A DNA stretch of 64,000 nucleotides from Chinchilla lanigera (Eukaryota > Chordata > Mammalia > Rodentia > Chinchillidae). The stretch covers positions 5,476,280 to 5,540,279 of the forward strand of contig NW_004955418.1 of NCBI RefSeq assembly GCF_000276665.1, read 5' to 3'. Under the pieces are notes generated by a model that worked only from the letters and a program-made list of their open reading frames with translations, was not told the origin of the DNA and ran no database searches. The number at the start of each line of letters is the position of its first letter. Within the stretch, counting starts at the first letter, position 1. This document shows positions 1 through 11,800 of this stretch, one piece after another. The position numbers and the translations under genes were made by a program.

Positions 1-87
1 GATAGGGATCTTGTGTGCAGAGCGGACTCCCTTCATTTTGTGGAAGTGAAAGTGGAGTAGAGGAAACCATGCAGTTTGTATATCCAT

Positions 88-197
88 TTTTTTTTTTTTT
101 TTTTTTTTTTTTTGGTTTTTCTCCGGTACCGGGAACCGAACTCACGACCTTGCGCTTGCCGGGCAGGCGCTTTGCCGCTGAGCTAAATCCCCAGCCC
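88..197 (-). mobile_element. ID SINE (tRNA-derived), young, antisense
   Basis: Read on the minus strand: GGGCTGGGGATTTAGCTCAG start, internal pol III A-box-like TAGCTCAGCGGC and B-box-like GAGTTCGGTTCC, end at ACCGGAGAAAAACC, then a poly(A) tail (T run at 88-112). Flanked by an 11-bp perfect target duplication tgtatatccat (77-87 and 198-208), so insertion is recent. Confidence 0.9.
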
Positions 198-1329
198 TGT
201 ATATCCATCTTAAAACATGCTCATTCTCTAGAATTTTCTTTCTGACTTTCCAGCTGTTCTGAAGAATCAGTGATTTTACTTTGTCTAAGCTTTACTGACC
301 TTGAAGCTTCTTGTCTTCTCATGTCTTCACATGAACTCCCTACTGTACTTAAGTCCGTCTCCAGTTCACAGAAAAACAATGTGTAACGTAACAACCACTG
401 TTACATTATACTGTTACTCCTATCATTTTGCTTTGAAATGTTTTGGTTTTGTCTATACTGTTATTTTGTTGTTTCCTTTTAATTCTCTTTAAAATTAAAA
501 AAAAAAGGAATAATTCCTCAAAGTGTGCTATAGATGAAAGAGTAATGTTGAGTAGCATCTGTGTTTAGAAATGATTCAGATTTCATATCAGGGAATTTTT
601 TCTGTTACACATTTTCAACACTAAACACGAATTTTCACAGTTTCATCATGGAGATGGCCCCATTCTATATCTGTCCTAAGATTTAGTGGAGTGAATCATT
701 TTCCCCATTAAACTTGTTCTGTACTTCTGTTTATTCCTTTAGGACTGATTAATAGAGTTAACATTACTGAGGTATGTGATATTTTTCAAGATTCGTTACA
801 GATTTCCAAGTAACTTTGGAAAAGGTAGTCCCACATAAAAATACGAAGGAATAATATGTCTGTTGAACACAACTTTAACTTGTTGGGGACGTTTTACTTC
901 AAATTCTAATTCAGCAATGATCTGTCTGGATATCTGTCTGTTACGTTAAAGCGTTAGAGACATTACTGATGGTCCCAAAATTTACAGAGCTTCAAATTCA
1001 AAGTAGTTTATTTTAAATACAGAAAATCATTTTAACAATGATTTATCTATAAAGTCAGTCTTTGGCATTACTTAGGAAGCCTTTTGGTTGCTTACTTTTT
1101 CAGGAAGATGGAAAGATTCCTCTAGCATCCCTTTGAAAATTTTTCTTCAGAGAGAGAGTAGACATAGTTTGTGTGCTTCAGTAGGCATAAACACATTTAA
1201 AAAGTAAAAGTTATTAGTAGGAATGTTATTACTTCCCATCAGTTTTATACTTTAGCTTCTCATGCTGGCACTCACCACCTTAAAAGTAGCGTATTGTCTA
1301 CATGGAGGTAATATTGCTACTATTTCTCA

Positions 1330-1500
1330 GATATTCACAGTGGTGTGCTGTCTGTGCCAGGCACCTGTGTGCATCTTCTCACTTAACTTATTTTATAGAT
1401 AAAGAGATAGTTACAACTAAATAATTGTTTTAAGTGAACACACTCAGTTAATTAGCTGGTGCCAGAGCCCTTCCTCTATATTACGTCTCACTGTTAGAGG
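1330..1500 (-). repeat. MIR-like remnant
   Basis: Contains the gtgccaggca ... tcacttaac ... ttttatagat order typical of the reverse complement of MIR. Strongly diverged. Confidence 0.4.
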
Positions 1501-2688
1501 AAGGAGTTGCAGTATCACAACAGTGGGTAGGCTGAGTAATTCTGCTCTTAGTGTTAATTCTAAAATCTATGATTGTATGATAATGTTCCTTTGTACCATG
1601 TGATATTTGCTGATTTACAAATGCTTCTAAGCGATAACATATCGTAATCACTTCTGTGTCTCTTTTTGCAATTTATTTGTAATATTAATGATATATGTGG
1701 GTTAATAACACTATTTTTGAGCTAGTTTGTGTAGCTGTGGATGTTTCTGAGTATAATCAAATTATGATAAGATATGGAATCAACGGAAGTTTGCCTTTAA
1801 ACAAAATAAGCTATTTTAGAGATCTTGGATTTATGAGATTATGGGAATACAGCCACTAAAAGTTCCTCATAGACAACTAGAAAATAGATCAAGAGCTCCA
1901 GGAAGAATTTGGAAATAGGTCCAGATTGAGGAATTACTTGCAAAGTGGGTAATTGAAGAAATGGGATTGAATGTAATTTTCAAGGGAGCAAGATTAGAAG
2001 GAGGCCATGGACATATATATGGTTTTCAAATTTTGAAATGTTTTGTATTTCTAGGAGTAGAGAAAAGGAGAAACTTTGTATGCCTAGGGGTGGAGGTAAG
2101 AGATTAATATAACAGTGAAATGTATTTTTTTCGGGGCTTATTGTCCTTTAGGGAAAAAATATAAAAATTAACAAGTGAAATAATTTTCAACCTGTGTAAT
2201 ACTGGAAGAGGCCTAATTCTTAGTAGAGTTCAAGAAAAGAGATTAATTAGAAAAGCTTAAGAAAATAAAATATTTTTAAACCTAAAGCAGTTAAATAGTA
2301 CAAAGTGAGAGAGGATAAAAGAGGTCTTGATTAATGATAGAATTAACATAAATATGGTTATTTTTCTTTCCCATATTCTCACCTACACTGATACTGGAAA
2401 TTGAAGTAAACAGAAAAGGAAATATAGGAAAGAGTTATCTTGATGCAGTGTTCAGAGTTAGACCTTGAAACACAAAAAGAAAAAATTCTTACAAATATGT
2501 TACACAGTTAATGTGGCAGCCTGTTGGAGAAACAGTGGTATGCTTCTTAAACCATACATTAGAATATTTAAAGATTTTCTGCTTGCCAGGTTTTTGTTAC
2601 TTTATCAGTATGTTAATATGCTTATCTCTTTAGAATAAGATTTTCCAAATTAAAGGTTTTTTTTTTGTTTTTTTTGTTTTTTTTCCAG

Positions 2689-2800
2689 TCTATTTGATGG
2701 CTTTGCGGATGGACTAGGAGTTGCTGAAGCTATTTCTTATGTGGATCCTCAGTTCCTCACCTACATGGCACTTGAAGAGCGCCTAGCCCAGGCTATGGAG
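2689..2800 (+). CDS. PJA2: PJA2 coding exon (fourth from last in window)
   Basis: This 112-bp exon is preceded by a long T-rich tract ending in ttttccag and followed by the donor gtattt. The first base completes a split codon and the exon ends on a codon boundary. It encodes 37 residues, from [10 protein letters not shown] to the ERLAQAME helix just upstream of the RING, a region strongly conserved between PJA1 and PJA2. The donor gtattt is weaker than the others in this gene. Confidence 0.93.
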
Positions 2801-5800
2801 GTATTTAGTAACACTGATGCTTGTATATAAATTGATAGGATACAAATGATAAAATCTGAAGGTTTTCAAACTATTCTTAAGAAAAGGTGAATAGTTTTCT
2901 TAATAATTCATTTAATAGCAGTTACTGAATGGTGATTATCACTAGTATGTGTATGTAAGTTATATTTTATGTCCTTCTGATTGCCTCATATTTCTCAGGG
3001 GTTTTATTTTACTGCACAATGAAAATATTTTGCTTACATTTAAAAAATACGCTTTTCCCCTATATTGGATTAGGCAGGAGGGATAATCTGAATATTTTAT
3101 GCAGATTCACATGCGCAGATATATTTGTGAAATGAAATTGAGGATCTCTGAGGATACACAGGTATTATAAATCTCTTGTTTTCATTGGTTCTAAATACTG
3201 CTTTGCTGTCTCCTTCAGTAAGGAGATTTGTTTCTTCTTATCTGCCATATACATACACACTGTCATAAATGTGGTGCATTCTTTGCCTGAGTTTCTCTTG
3301 CCTTCTTTTCATTATTTCACTAAAACACAGACTTGTTCTTAGATGTATTTGTGTGTGGTTAAAAGCCCAATATTATCACAGTTAGCAACTTGTACTACAG
3401 TGGTGAATTTCATTATAAAAAATTTCCTTTAAATCACTACATCTGAACTTGATTTCCAAAGTATGGAACATTAATAATTAATGAATGAGTCAGGGGTAAG
3501 AGAAAAATAATTATTATTTCAGGAGTATTTGTGATAACATTTCATTTTGAAATTTTCTGAGATTAGAAGTTCCATTTTAAATTGCTAAATTAGATGATCA
3601 GTATCCATTTACACATGCATACCCTCATAGATGCACACATATACTTGTGTTACCTCTGCTTTGGAGATAGATATATTTCTTCCATGTAGACCACTATTCT
3701 CAGTTATGCTGTATAGTGTATATTTTTCTCAGAATTACCGTAGCAGAAATACTCTTTACTAAGAAAAGTCAGAACTTCACAAAACAGGATATATTTAGAA
3801 CTTTTTCCAGATTATTTAACCCACCTTCACAAATTCTGTCATATATGAAATAGTGAATCATACACTATGATAACTTTCATCAGAATGTGTAAAGATTAAT
3901 AATTCCTAACTTCTTAAGCTACATCACTTTTGAGTGAACACAGTGGGGTACATCTGTTCTAGATCTGGGTTCACATCCCTTAATTCGTCTTTCATTTTTA
4001 TGCTAGTAGGTTTTGATTTCCTATAATATCTTTAAATAGAAGTATTCCTATAATATCTTTAAATAGAAGATATCTTTAAGAGGAAGTATTGAGAATAAAG
4101 TAAGTTTTACTAATTACTGATGGGAAGTGTCGCATTTGCTTGCCACCATGGAAGAAGAGCTTGGTTGTGGAAGGTTATGCTAGATAAAAACAGTACCAGG
4201 AAGAACAAAGACAAGAAGTGAGAAGAAACAGTAGTGCAATAGCTTGCAGTCTTGCACATCTTGGCTTCTGCTAATGAGGAACCCAGTGGCAGTGCGTTCA
4301 CAGTTCACAGTTACTTTTATTTATTTGTCCTTTTGTCTGATGAATGGCCTCACATTTCAGTGTTCTTTTTCTGAATTTGGAATTGATTGAGGTGCTTCAC
4401 TACAGTGTAGTTCCATTTTGCTGTCCCTCCTCCTGCATTTATAGAATCATTTTGAAAAAAGAAACTGAAATAACCCACACTTTTCCTTTTAGATTTCATA
4501 GTAATATTTAGACGGGACCACAAATAATAAAAACTGGCGGCATGCTGTCATTTTGTGTGTCGCAGGCAGCCCCATCCCTTTGTGGAAATAGTTGCTCTCA
4601 TTTGTTTTCTTCAACTGGACTCATCCTTCTTGTGAGGTAGTGGGTCTTGGTGAAATCACCGGCAGTATATTAGTCTCTGGTGTGTACCTCAGATTTGATT
4701 GAGGTCATTATAAAATACCAACATCCCTAACATTTTGAAACAGTGATGCTAAATTTTTGTACTTACTCGCAAACAAATTTGAAAAAAAGTCCTCATACAT
4801 ATTTATGTTGAGATATAAAATTGTTTAGCTTAAATCTAAGTGTTGCTTACCACATCATACTTCCTTGCAGGAAAAATGTTTAAATTTTTATGTAAAAATT
4901 TCTTTTGAGTTACAATTAGCAATACTCAGTTAATCAAAGATAAATTAAAATTTTAATTAGCCTTGATTAAAACATAAAATTTTACTAGAAATGCATCTCT
5001 TAATGAAATGGAGGCTTTTCCTTTCCCAAGTACTTCATGAGTGATTATATTTGTTCCTAGAATGAAACACATTTCAGCATATTTTTGGTTTTCATCCTTA
5101 TGAATGTAAGCTGGAGAAACCTTGTTAACGTAAATAAATCAATGCAGAAAGTGTTACTCAGTCCTTCTGAGGTACTTGCCAGAAATCTCATCAACTTAAT
5201 TTTCTTCTTTAGGGGCTGGGGATTTAGCTCAGCGGCAAAAGCGCCTGCCTGGCAAGCGCAAGGTCGTGAGTTCGGTTCCCGGTACCGGAGAAAAACCAAA
5301 AAACCAAACAAACAAAAAAAAAAACTTAATTTTCTTCAATTTTTTTTTAAAACAAAAGATTAGAAGCCACCTAAAAAGATTTAGTAGTCAGTTAAAGGTC
5401 AGGTGACCCCGGTACTTTAGATTGTCCCTCTGAATGGGCTAGAAATGCACTTCTATTTGCAAAGTAGGAGAAAGGTTAGTATAAATGGAAGTTGAGAACA
5501 CAGCATCAGCATGATACACACTTTGCAGGTTCATTTTCAGGTAGGTCAGTCTGACGAGAGATGTGAGACAATTAATCTGAATTTATTCCCACACCCAGAC
5601 TTACAAAATCAGCATGTTCCCACTGAGGTGTGGACCCTGGGAAGACAGACAGCATTGTGGAGTTAAGAGCATGGGTATTTGAGTTCCATAGGCCATTTTG
5701 AACAATGCGGTTCACTTCTAAACTCAGTAACCTGATCTGATGTGTCAAGTGGGAATAATAAAATAGGCCTCAAGGCATGGGAATAATAAAGTATACCTTA

Positions 5801-8800
5801 TTGTGAGACTGTGTTAAGACATTTAAGAAATTCCCTGATATAATGGTGAGCTCTCAGGAAACGGCGTATTCATAGAGATATTTAAATATGGAGCCAACCA
5901 AGCATTAATCACCCAGCGAATCTTGATTTAGTAGTGATCATTCAAAATTGGCATTCAATTATTTATTATAAATCATCTTCAAAAATTAATAGTTTTGTTC
6001 CTTTAAAACTAAATTTTGTGCTACTTCAAACCTAGATATAGTCTACTTTGGGTTATTTAAACTCTGAGTTGTGTTATTTAGACTACTTAATTATCTTCCT
6101 TCTGCTAACTCTTAAAAATATACTATACTGCCTAAAGTATAGATATTTCAGAACAGTGGCTATAAAAGTCTCTTGCTCTTGTTGCTTGTAAGTGGTACCA
6201 GACTGTCTTAAAGATATGTCAGTATTAGGGGCTGGGGATTTAGCTCAGCGGCAAAAGCGCCTGCCTGGCAAGCGCAAGGTCGTGAGTTCGGTTCCCGGTA
6301 CCAGAGAAAAACCAAAAAAAAAAAAAAAAAAAAAGATATGTCAGTACTAAGACAATAATTGTACATACATGAAATTGCAGATGTTTATTAGCACTACAAA
6401 TATGGAGACACTCATCAAGGAAGCTAATGAACTCGTTGAAACAAACACATATCAAAGCAGCCAGCCTGGAATAACCTGCCCAAATGGAAATTTACTGTAC
6501 CTAGTATCCCTTGTTTCTGTTTATTTGTAACACAGACTAGTTCTTTCAAGCAGAGTCCATGTTAAAGGTATGTAGTCATTTGTATGAGAAAGGTTTAGAT
6601 AACAGGATCTTACCTTCTACTTCCTGTCTTCTGATGGGAAAGTTCAGTATAGGAATTGGTAGGTACAATAAGATACTCGAGTAACAGGGAGAGTGCTAGT
6701 ATTAGAAATAATTGTAATTATAAGGAATACAGGCAAAGCACATAGGAGGAGAAGCCACCACCTGTTAGGGTAAGATCGAACACCCAAGGAAGAGTCCCTA
6801 CTCTGTGGCATGTTCTGGAAGAAGTGCTGGAAAGCTGTCCTTGGAACTTGCTGGAAGTCCGCCCTTGAGGGTACTAGGGCAAGCTGTGCTTAGGAAGGTT
6901 TCTTCCTGAAAGCATTCCACTGTGGAACTGTCCAGGGTTGGTTCTAGGGGCAGCTGCTGGCTGCATGAATCACAAGAGCTGGCCACTGGAGAAGCTGTGT
7001 GCATGGTGAGTCTGAGGCCAGAGAAAGCAACAAGTGCCACAGAAGCCTCATGGGCAAGCAGAGCTCTTCCACACTGCATCTTTAGTATCCTTTGTGAACA
7101 AGCTTAACATGATGCCTACTGTTGGAAAGAAAAATATTGCATGGCCCAAATCCAGTTTCACAGAGCTGGCAGAAATAGTGAATTTGGATTTCAGAAGCAA
7201 CCGTTCAATAACTGGAATAGCCCATGCCCTTAATTACTTTTCTTTGCACATGTGATTTCCTATCCAACAATTCAGTTGTATTCTTACCTAACAAGCAAGT
7301 TAGACAATTCTTACAAATAGGGTTTTCACCTTTTCCCCAAAATGAGCAATCCCAAAATCATTGTATCTGTCACTAGTTAAGCTAATTACTCCACAACTTC
7401 AGTCACATGGAGTATTCTCTTAAAGACTAAACTGCAAAGCCAGGCGTAGTGGCGCATACCTGTAATTCCAGCACTCTGGCTGAGGCAGGAGGATTGCCAC
7501 AGCTGGACGCCAGCCTGAGCTATGTAGTGAGGTCAAGACCACTACAAAGTGAGACCCTATCTTAACCCACACACACAAAAAAAGAATAAATTGTGAAGGT
7601 AATTTCAGGCAAGAAATGGGTAGGAGAGAAAGCAAAATGGTTGGTACATACAATTAAATACACACATAAGCAAATAGAAAACATGAAAAGCCACTAGTTT
7701 CTGTATTTGGTTACAGGTCATAATTAGTAGTTATGGTTTCCTTCTCCCATAACCTCTTTCACATTTTCCCTGTCCTCAGCCAGAACCTAACCTTGCTTAG
7801 AATACTTTGCCTGGTAGAATGACCCAAACCTACTTTCCTAAAGAGTTTGTGGTACCAAAATCTGTATCAGTCAGGGTTTACTAGGGAAACAGATGTAACA
7901 CAAAATATAGAAAAGTACAAGAAATTACAAGATTGGCTTACGACAGTCAGCCACGGAGTCAGATGAGAAAGCGTGCAGAGGGTGTCTGCACGCTGGAGAT
8001 TGAAGAGTCCAGCCCCAGGGCTGGAGCTCACCGCAGTGTCCATACAAGTCCGTATCAGGAGACTGATGGGTCTGCCATGGAAGGCTGAAGAGTCTACCAC
8101 AAAGGCCGGAGAGTCTACACCAGAAGGCTGATGAGCCCCAGGCAGAAGGCGAACAGGCTGCACCAGCAGCCAGGAGATGACCAAGCTGAAGGTGAAGACT
8201 GGAGCTCCGAAGAACCAGCAATCAGTTTTCTCTCATTTTCCTTTTATTATATGCAGCCTACCCATCCTGAGGAGGGTGGTCCTCCACACCCGCACTATCT
8301 CCAGGCCCTGCTCTTGCACAGGCTAAGGAAGAATACCAAATAAGGGCCCTGGCTGCCTGCTGAGTCGCATAGTTAACCTTCTGAACTTCTCAAATTGACA
8401 CAAGGAACAACAACCTAGAACGGTGTCCTTTTCACCCCAGGATATAGCACTGCTGAGTCATTTAGTTAAGCTTCTAGGCTCCTCAAGTTGACACAGTGTA
8501 TCAAGCATAACAACTGGCCTTTCTTTTTTTGACTACTGTAGTTTTCTGATAACTCCACCATTGGGCACGGAAGAACAAAGAGGTGAGTCTGCAAGTGAGA
8601 TTGTCCTAGGCCTTCTGACAGAGGGAGCCGAGAGCATGGAGAGTGACCTGGGGATTGGTGATGGTCGGTTTCATCCCAGTACAACCAGCTCTTTCCTTCC
8701 AAGTTTCAGAATCCCATTCTCTAACCAGTCAATGATACAGCTTTTGAAGAATTCGACAAGATTGATAATTTTATCTCATTTTATCCCATTTAGCAATCCA

Positions 8801-11800
8801 CACAAATTTGTTTGAGTTTCAGAAATAAGAGCTTCTTTTAGCACTATCATGTAAACTCTGGTTCTCATTCTGTGTCTTGAGCTGAGACTTTACAGACCTA
8901 CGTTTGTGTTTGCTCTGTAAGTGTACAGGCACAAAATAACGCGTCCCCATGTTACAATTTTTATAGTAGTCAGATCACGAAAGCCTTAAGGTCAAGTGCA
9001 GTTACCACAGCTCCAAGACGTGTCAGCTCCTCATCATAACAGTGATTAATTGTCATATCACCAGAGGCCACGGTTAATAGCATCCGATTGCCGTTGGTGC
9101 GGACCTCAACACCAAGCTCAAGCCCAGAGGCCCAAGCAGACTAATCTCAGAATCCTTTTCTTGTAGATCTATTGTCCAGGACTGTGCCTAAAACCAGTTT
9201 TGTGTTAGTGTGGGATCCATCACAAGAGAGAACACTAATAGTTTGAACAGGGAAAGTTTAATATAAATTATTATTACTTACCACAGGACATGAGAGATTG
9301 GCTTATTATTATGACTAGTAGGAAATAAAGTAGACGCTAGGGAATATAGGAACTGCTGATTTAAGAAACAACTTTAAGGCTGAGATAGAGTTGTCTACCT
9401 CCCGACTCCCTACAGAGAGATCCAGACCTTGTTGGGGAAGACATAAGCCATGACAGACACGGTACTGTGCTGGCAGAATTTGGCAAAAAAGTCTCTCCTT
9501 TGAGGCACCTGAGAACCTCCACTGGAAGCACTCTGCTACAAAAGCACCCAAGATGAGTGCCAGGAAAAGCTGCTGGCCACCAAGTACTGCAGTTGGTAGA
9601 CGCTGGAGGAGCTGGCAGAGCTGCCTGTGCCGGATGAGACTGGTGCGGGAGAAGCTTCACACCCCACAGGCTCCTGGCCATGGAGCCCAAGGGAGCTGTG
9701 AAGCAGTCGTGTCCTCCCGTGTCGTCTCCCCGGCGTGTTCCGCTGGCAAAGCTGAAGGTCATGCTAGTTGACACAGGGAAGACACTTAAAGGGCACAGTT
9801 CTGTTTTCAGAGAGTAGAAATGAGATAAATTTGGAGCAGTGGGCAGTGATTCATTTACCACTGCACTGTTTCTCTCCGTGGTGCCCCTGTATATCCAGAG
9901 TAAAATTTGACGTTGAATATGATTGTGTTTATAAGCGTAAGATGAACCTTTTGTTTTTTTCTTTAGTTCTTATTTTGCTTTGGGCTTGACCCTACCCTTT
10001 AGTCTATTTAGTACCTATGGAAGTATCTATGCTAGGTAGTAATATGAGGTTGTTTGCTGTCCAAAAGAATACAGTGGCAGCTGTCAGGCAGGCTTCCTGT
10101 ACATAAGAAGGCCAGCTTGTCGGTTCATTTTTTTATTGAGGTGAAATAAACGCACACAGAGTTTACTGTTTTAGTCATTTCAGGGTATAGTTTAGCGTCT
10201 TTAGGCACATTCACATAACTACAAACAGTAACTCCTGTTTGCTTTCTCCTCTACCCCTGGCAACCACCTTTCTACTTTCTGTCTGTGAAGTTGATCACTT
10301 CAGGTGCCTCATATAAGTGGGATAATACATTAGTTATCAGTATTTATCCTTCCTTAACTGTCTTACTTCACTTCATATAATATGGGTTCATCCATGCTGT
10401 AGCCATGTGGTAGAATTTCCTTTTCATGGATGACAAATATTCCATTGTGTATATATACCACGTTGTGTGTGTTTGTTCATCCATCAGTAGTGACTTCGGC
10501 TGCTCCCACGTGGGCTCTTGGGAACAACGCACAGTGGACATAGGTGTGCAAATGTCCATCCCAGCCTGTGCTTCCAGTTATTTTGAGCATAAACCCAGAA
10601 GTGGGTTTTGGGTTTATGTGATTATTCTATTTTTCATATTTTGAGGAGTTGTCCTACTGGTTTCTGTAATGGGCTGTGTGCTTTTGCATTCCCACCAGGA
10701 GAGGAGCCCTCTAACAGGGTATTAAATTAAAGCTAAGATCTTAAATCATTCTGTGCTATTAATGATGCCATAATTAGGATAAAATACAAGGAATTGTTAA
10801 CCTGTATAGTATTAATTACTTAAATGTGGTAGTAGTTCAGGAGGAAGATACCAGTGTGGTCTGGGACGACTGACCTAGGTTCCCAGAAGAGACAGGACTC
10901 AGCCAGTCCCTGAGAAACTGATAGGCCCTAAGTGGCAGGTAGAAAGTGCACTAAGAACACATAATTGTACAGGTGGTGTTCTGTTTTAATTGGACCCAGA
11001 AAGAGTGAGGATTCCTCAGACGAGTGGGCATGTGATGTAATGCTCTTTCCATCCTTCATTTTATACAGACACTCAAGCCTCACACCCAGACAGCCTAGTA
11101 ATCTTCCGCGCTGGTAAGATGGGTGTGCTCACTGCATGCCAGCAGTAGAGAAAACCATTCAGAAGTGTGTCGTTGGTAATATACCTTGAATGTGTGGTAC
11201 TCGCACTACATTTTATCTTTTGTGAAGGGAATTTTCAGTGCTTACTTTCTTTCTAGCCCACATAGGAACTCCTCAGTTGAATGATAAAACCAGCCCTTCA
11301 AAAATACGATTGTAATGGCAAGTAGGGGATTACTGAGGCAAGGTAGCCTTGGGGAGAAGGAGGGCATTGTGTATGTGCACTAGTGTTTAGTGTTTGGGTT
11401 GGTGGTAACCGTGATTCTTTCTGAAGGAGGCAAAGGAGACAAAGGACTAAAGCAGAGAAAACTAACAAGAGGAGAATATAATGAATTTAATTTGTAAGAT
11501 ACCTTAAAAATGATTTCCCACTACTGAGTTAGAATATTTACTGACAAAGAACTGTGATGTTTCCCCTTCAGACTGCACTGGCACATTTAGAGTCCCTTGC
11601 AGTGGATGTTGAGGTGGCCAATCCACCAGCCAGTAAGGAGAGCATCGACGGCCTTCCAGAGACCCTTGTTCTTGAAGATCACACTGGTAAGTGCAGAGCG
11701 CATCTCGGGTGATGAGTGATGGATGTGTTGTGCATCTAAGTAAATTATCAGTTTACCTAGGACGCTTGTGGCGAATGTATCGCACGCATGCCACAGCTGG

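Larger units (their letters stand above)
1..2688 (+). other. PJA2: PJA2 intron (partial), upstream of first visible exon
   Basis: AT-rich intronic sequence with an antisense ID SINE (88-197) and a weak MIR-like stretch (about 1330-1500). It ends in a long polypyrimidine tract (2659-2687) before the acceptor. No coding exon was recognised in it. Confidence 0.75.
2801..11571 (+). other. PJA2: PJA2 intron, 8.8 kb
   Basis: Bounded by the exon ending at 2800 and the one beginning at 11572. It contains two young sense ID SINEs, a B1, a MIR fragment, an ERVL-type LTR, a possible second LTR remnant, an old L1 3' end and a short tandem duplication at 4018-4068. Open frames inside it coincide with these repeats and show no protein family resemblance. 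Confidence 0.8.

Noticed and set aside
5212..5290. tRNA gene at the tRNA-like ID heads
   Set aside because: The A and B boxes belong to SINEs with tails and target duplications; no full cloverleaf or anticodon arm is kept.
9361..9861. 166-codon minus-strand open frame
   Set aside because: Lies inside a likely LTR remnant in a PJA2 intron; an overlapping frame on the other strand is equally open.
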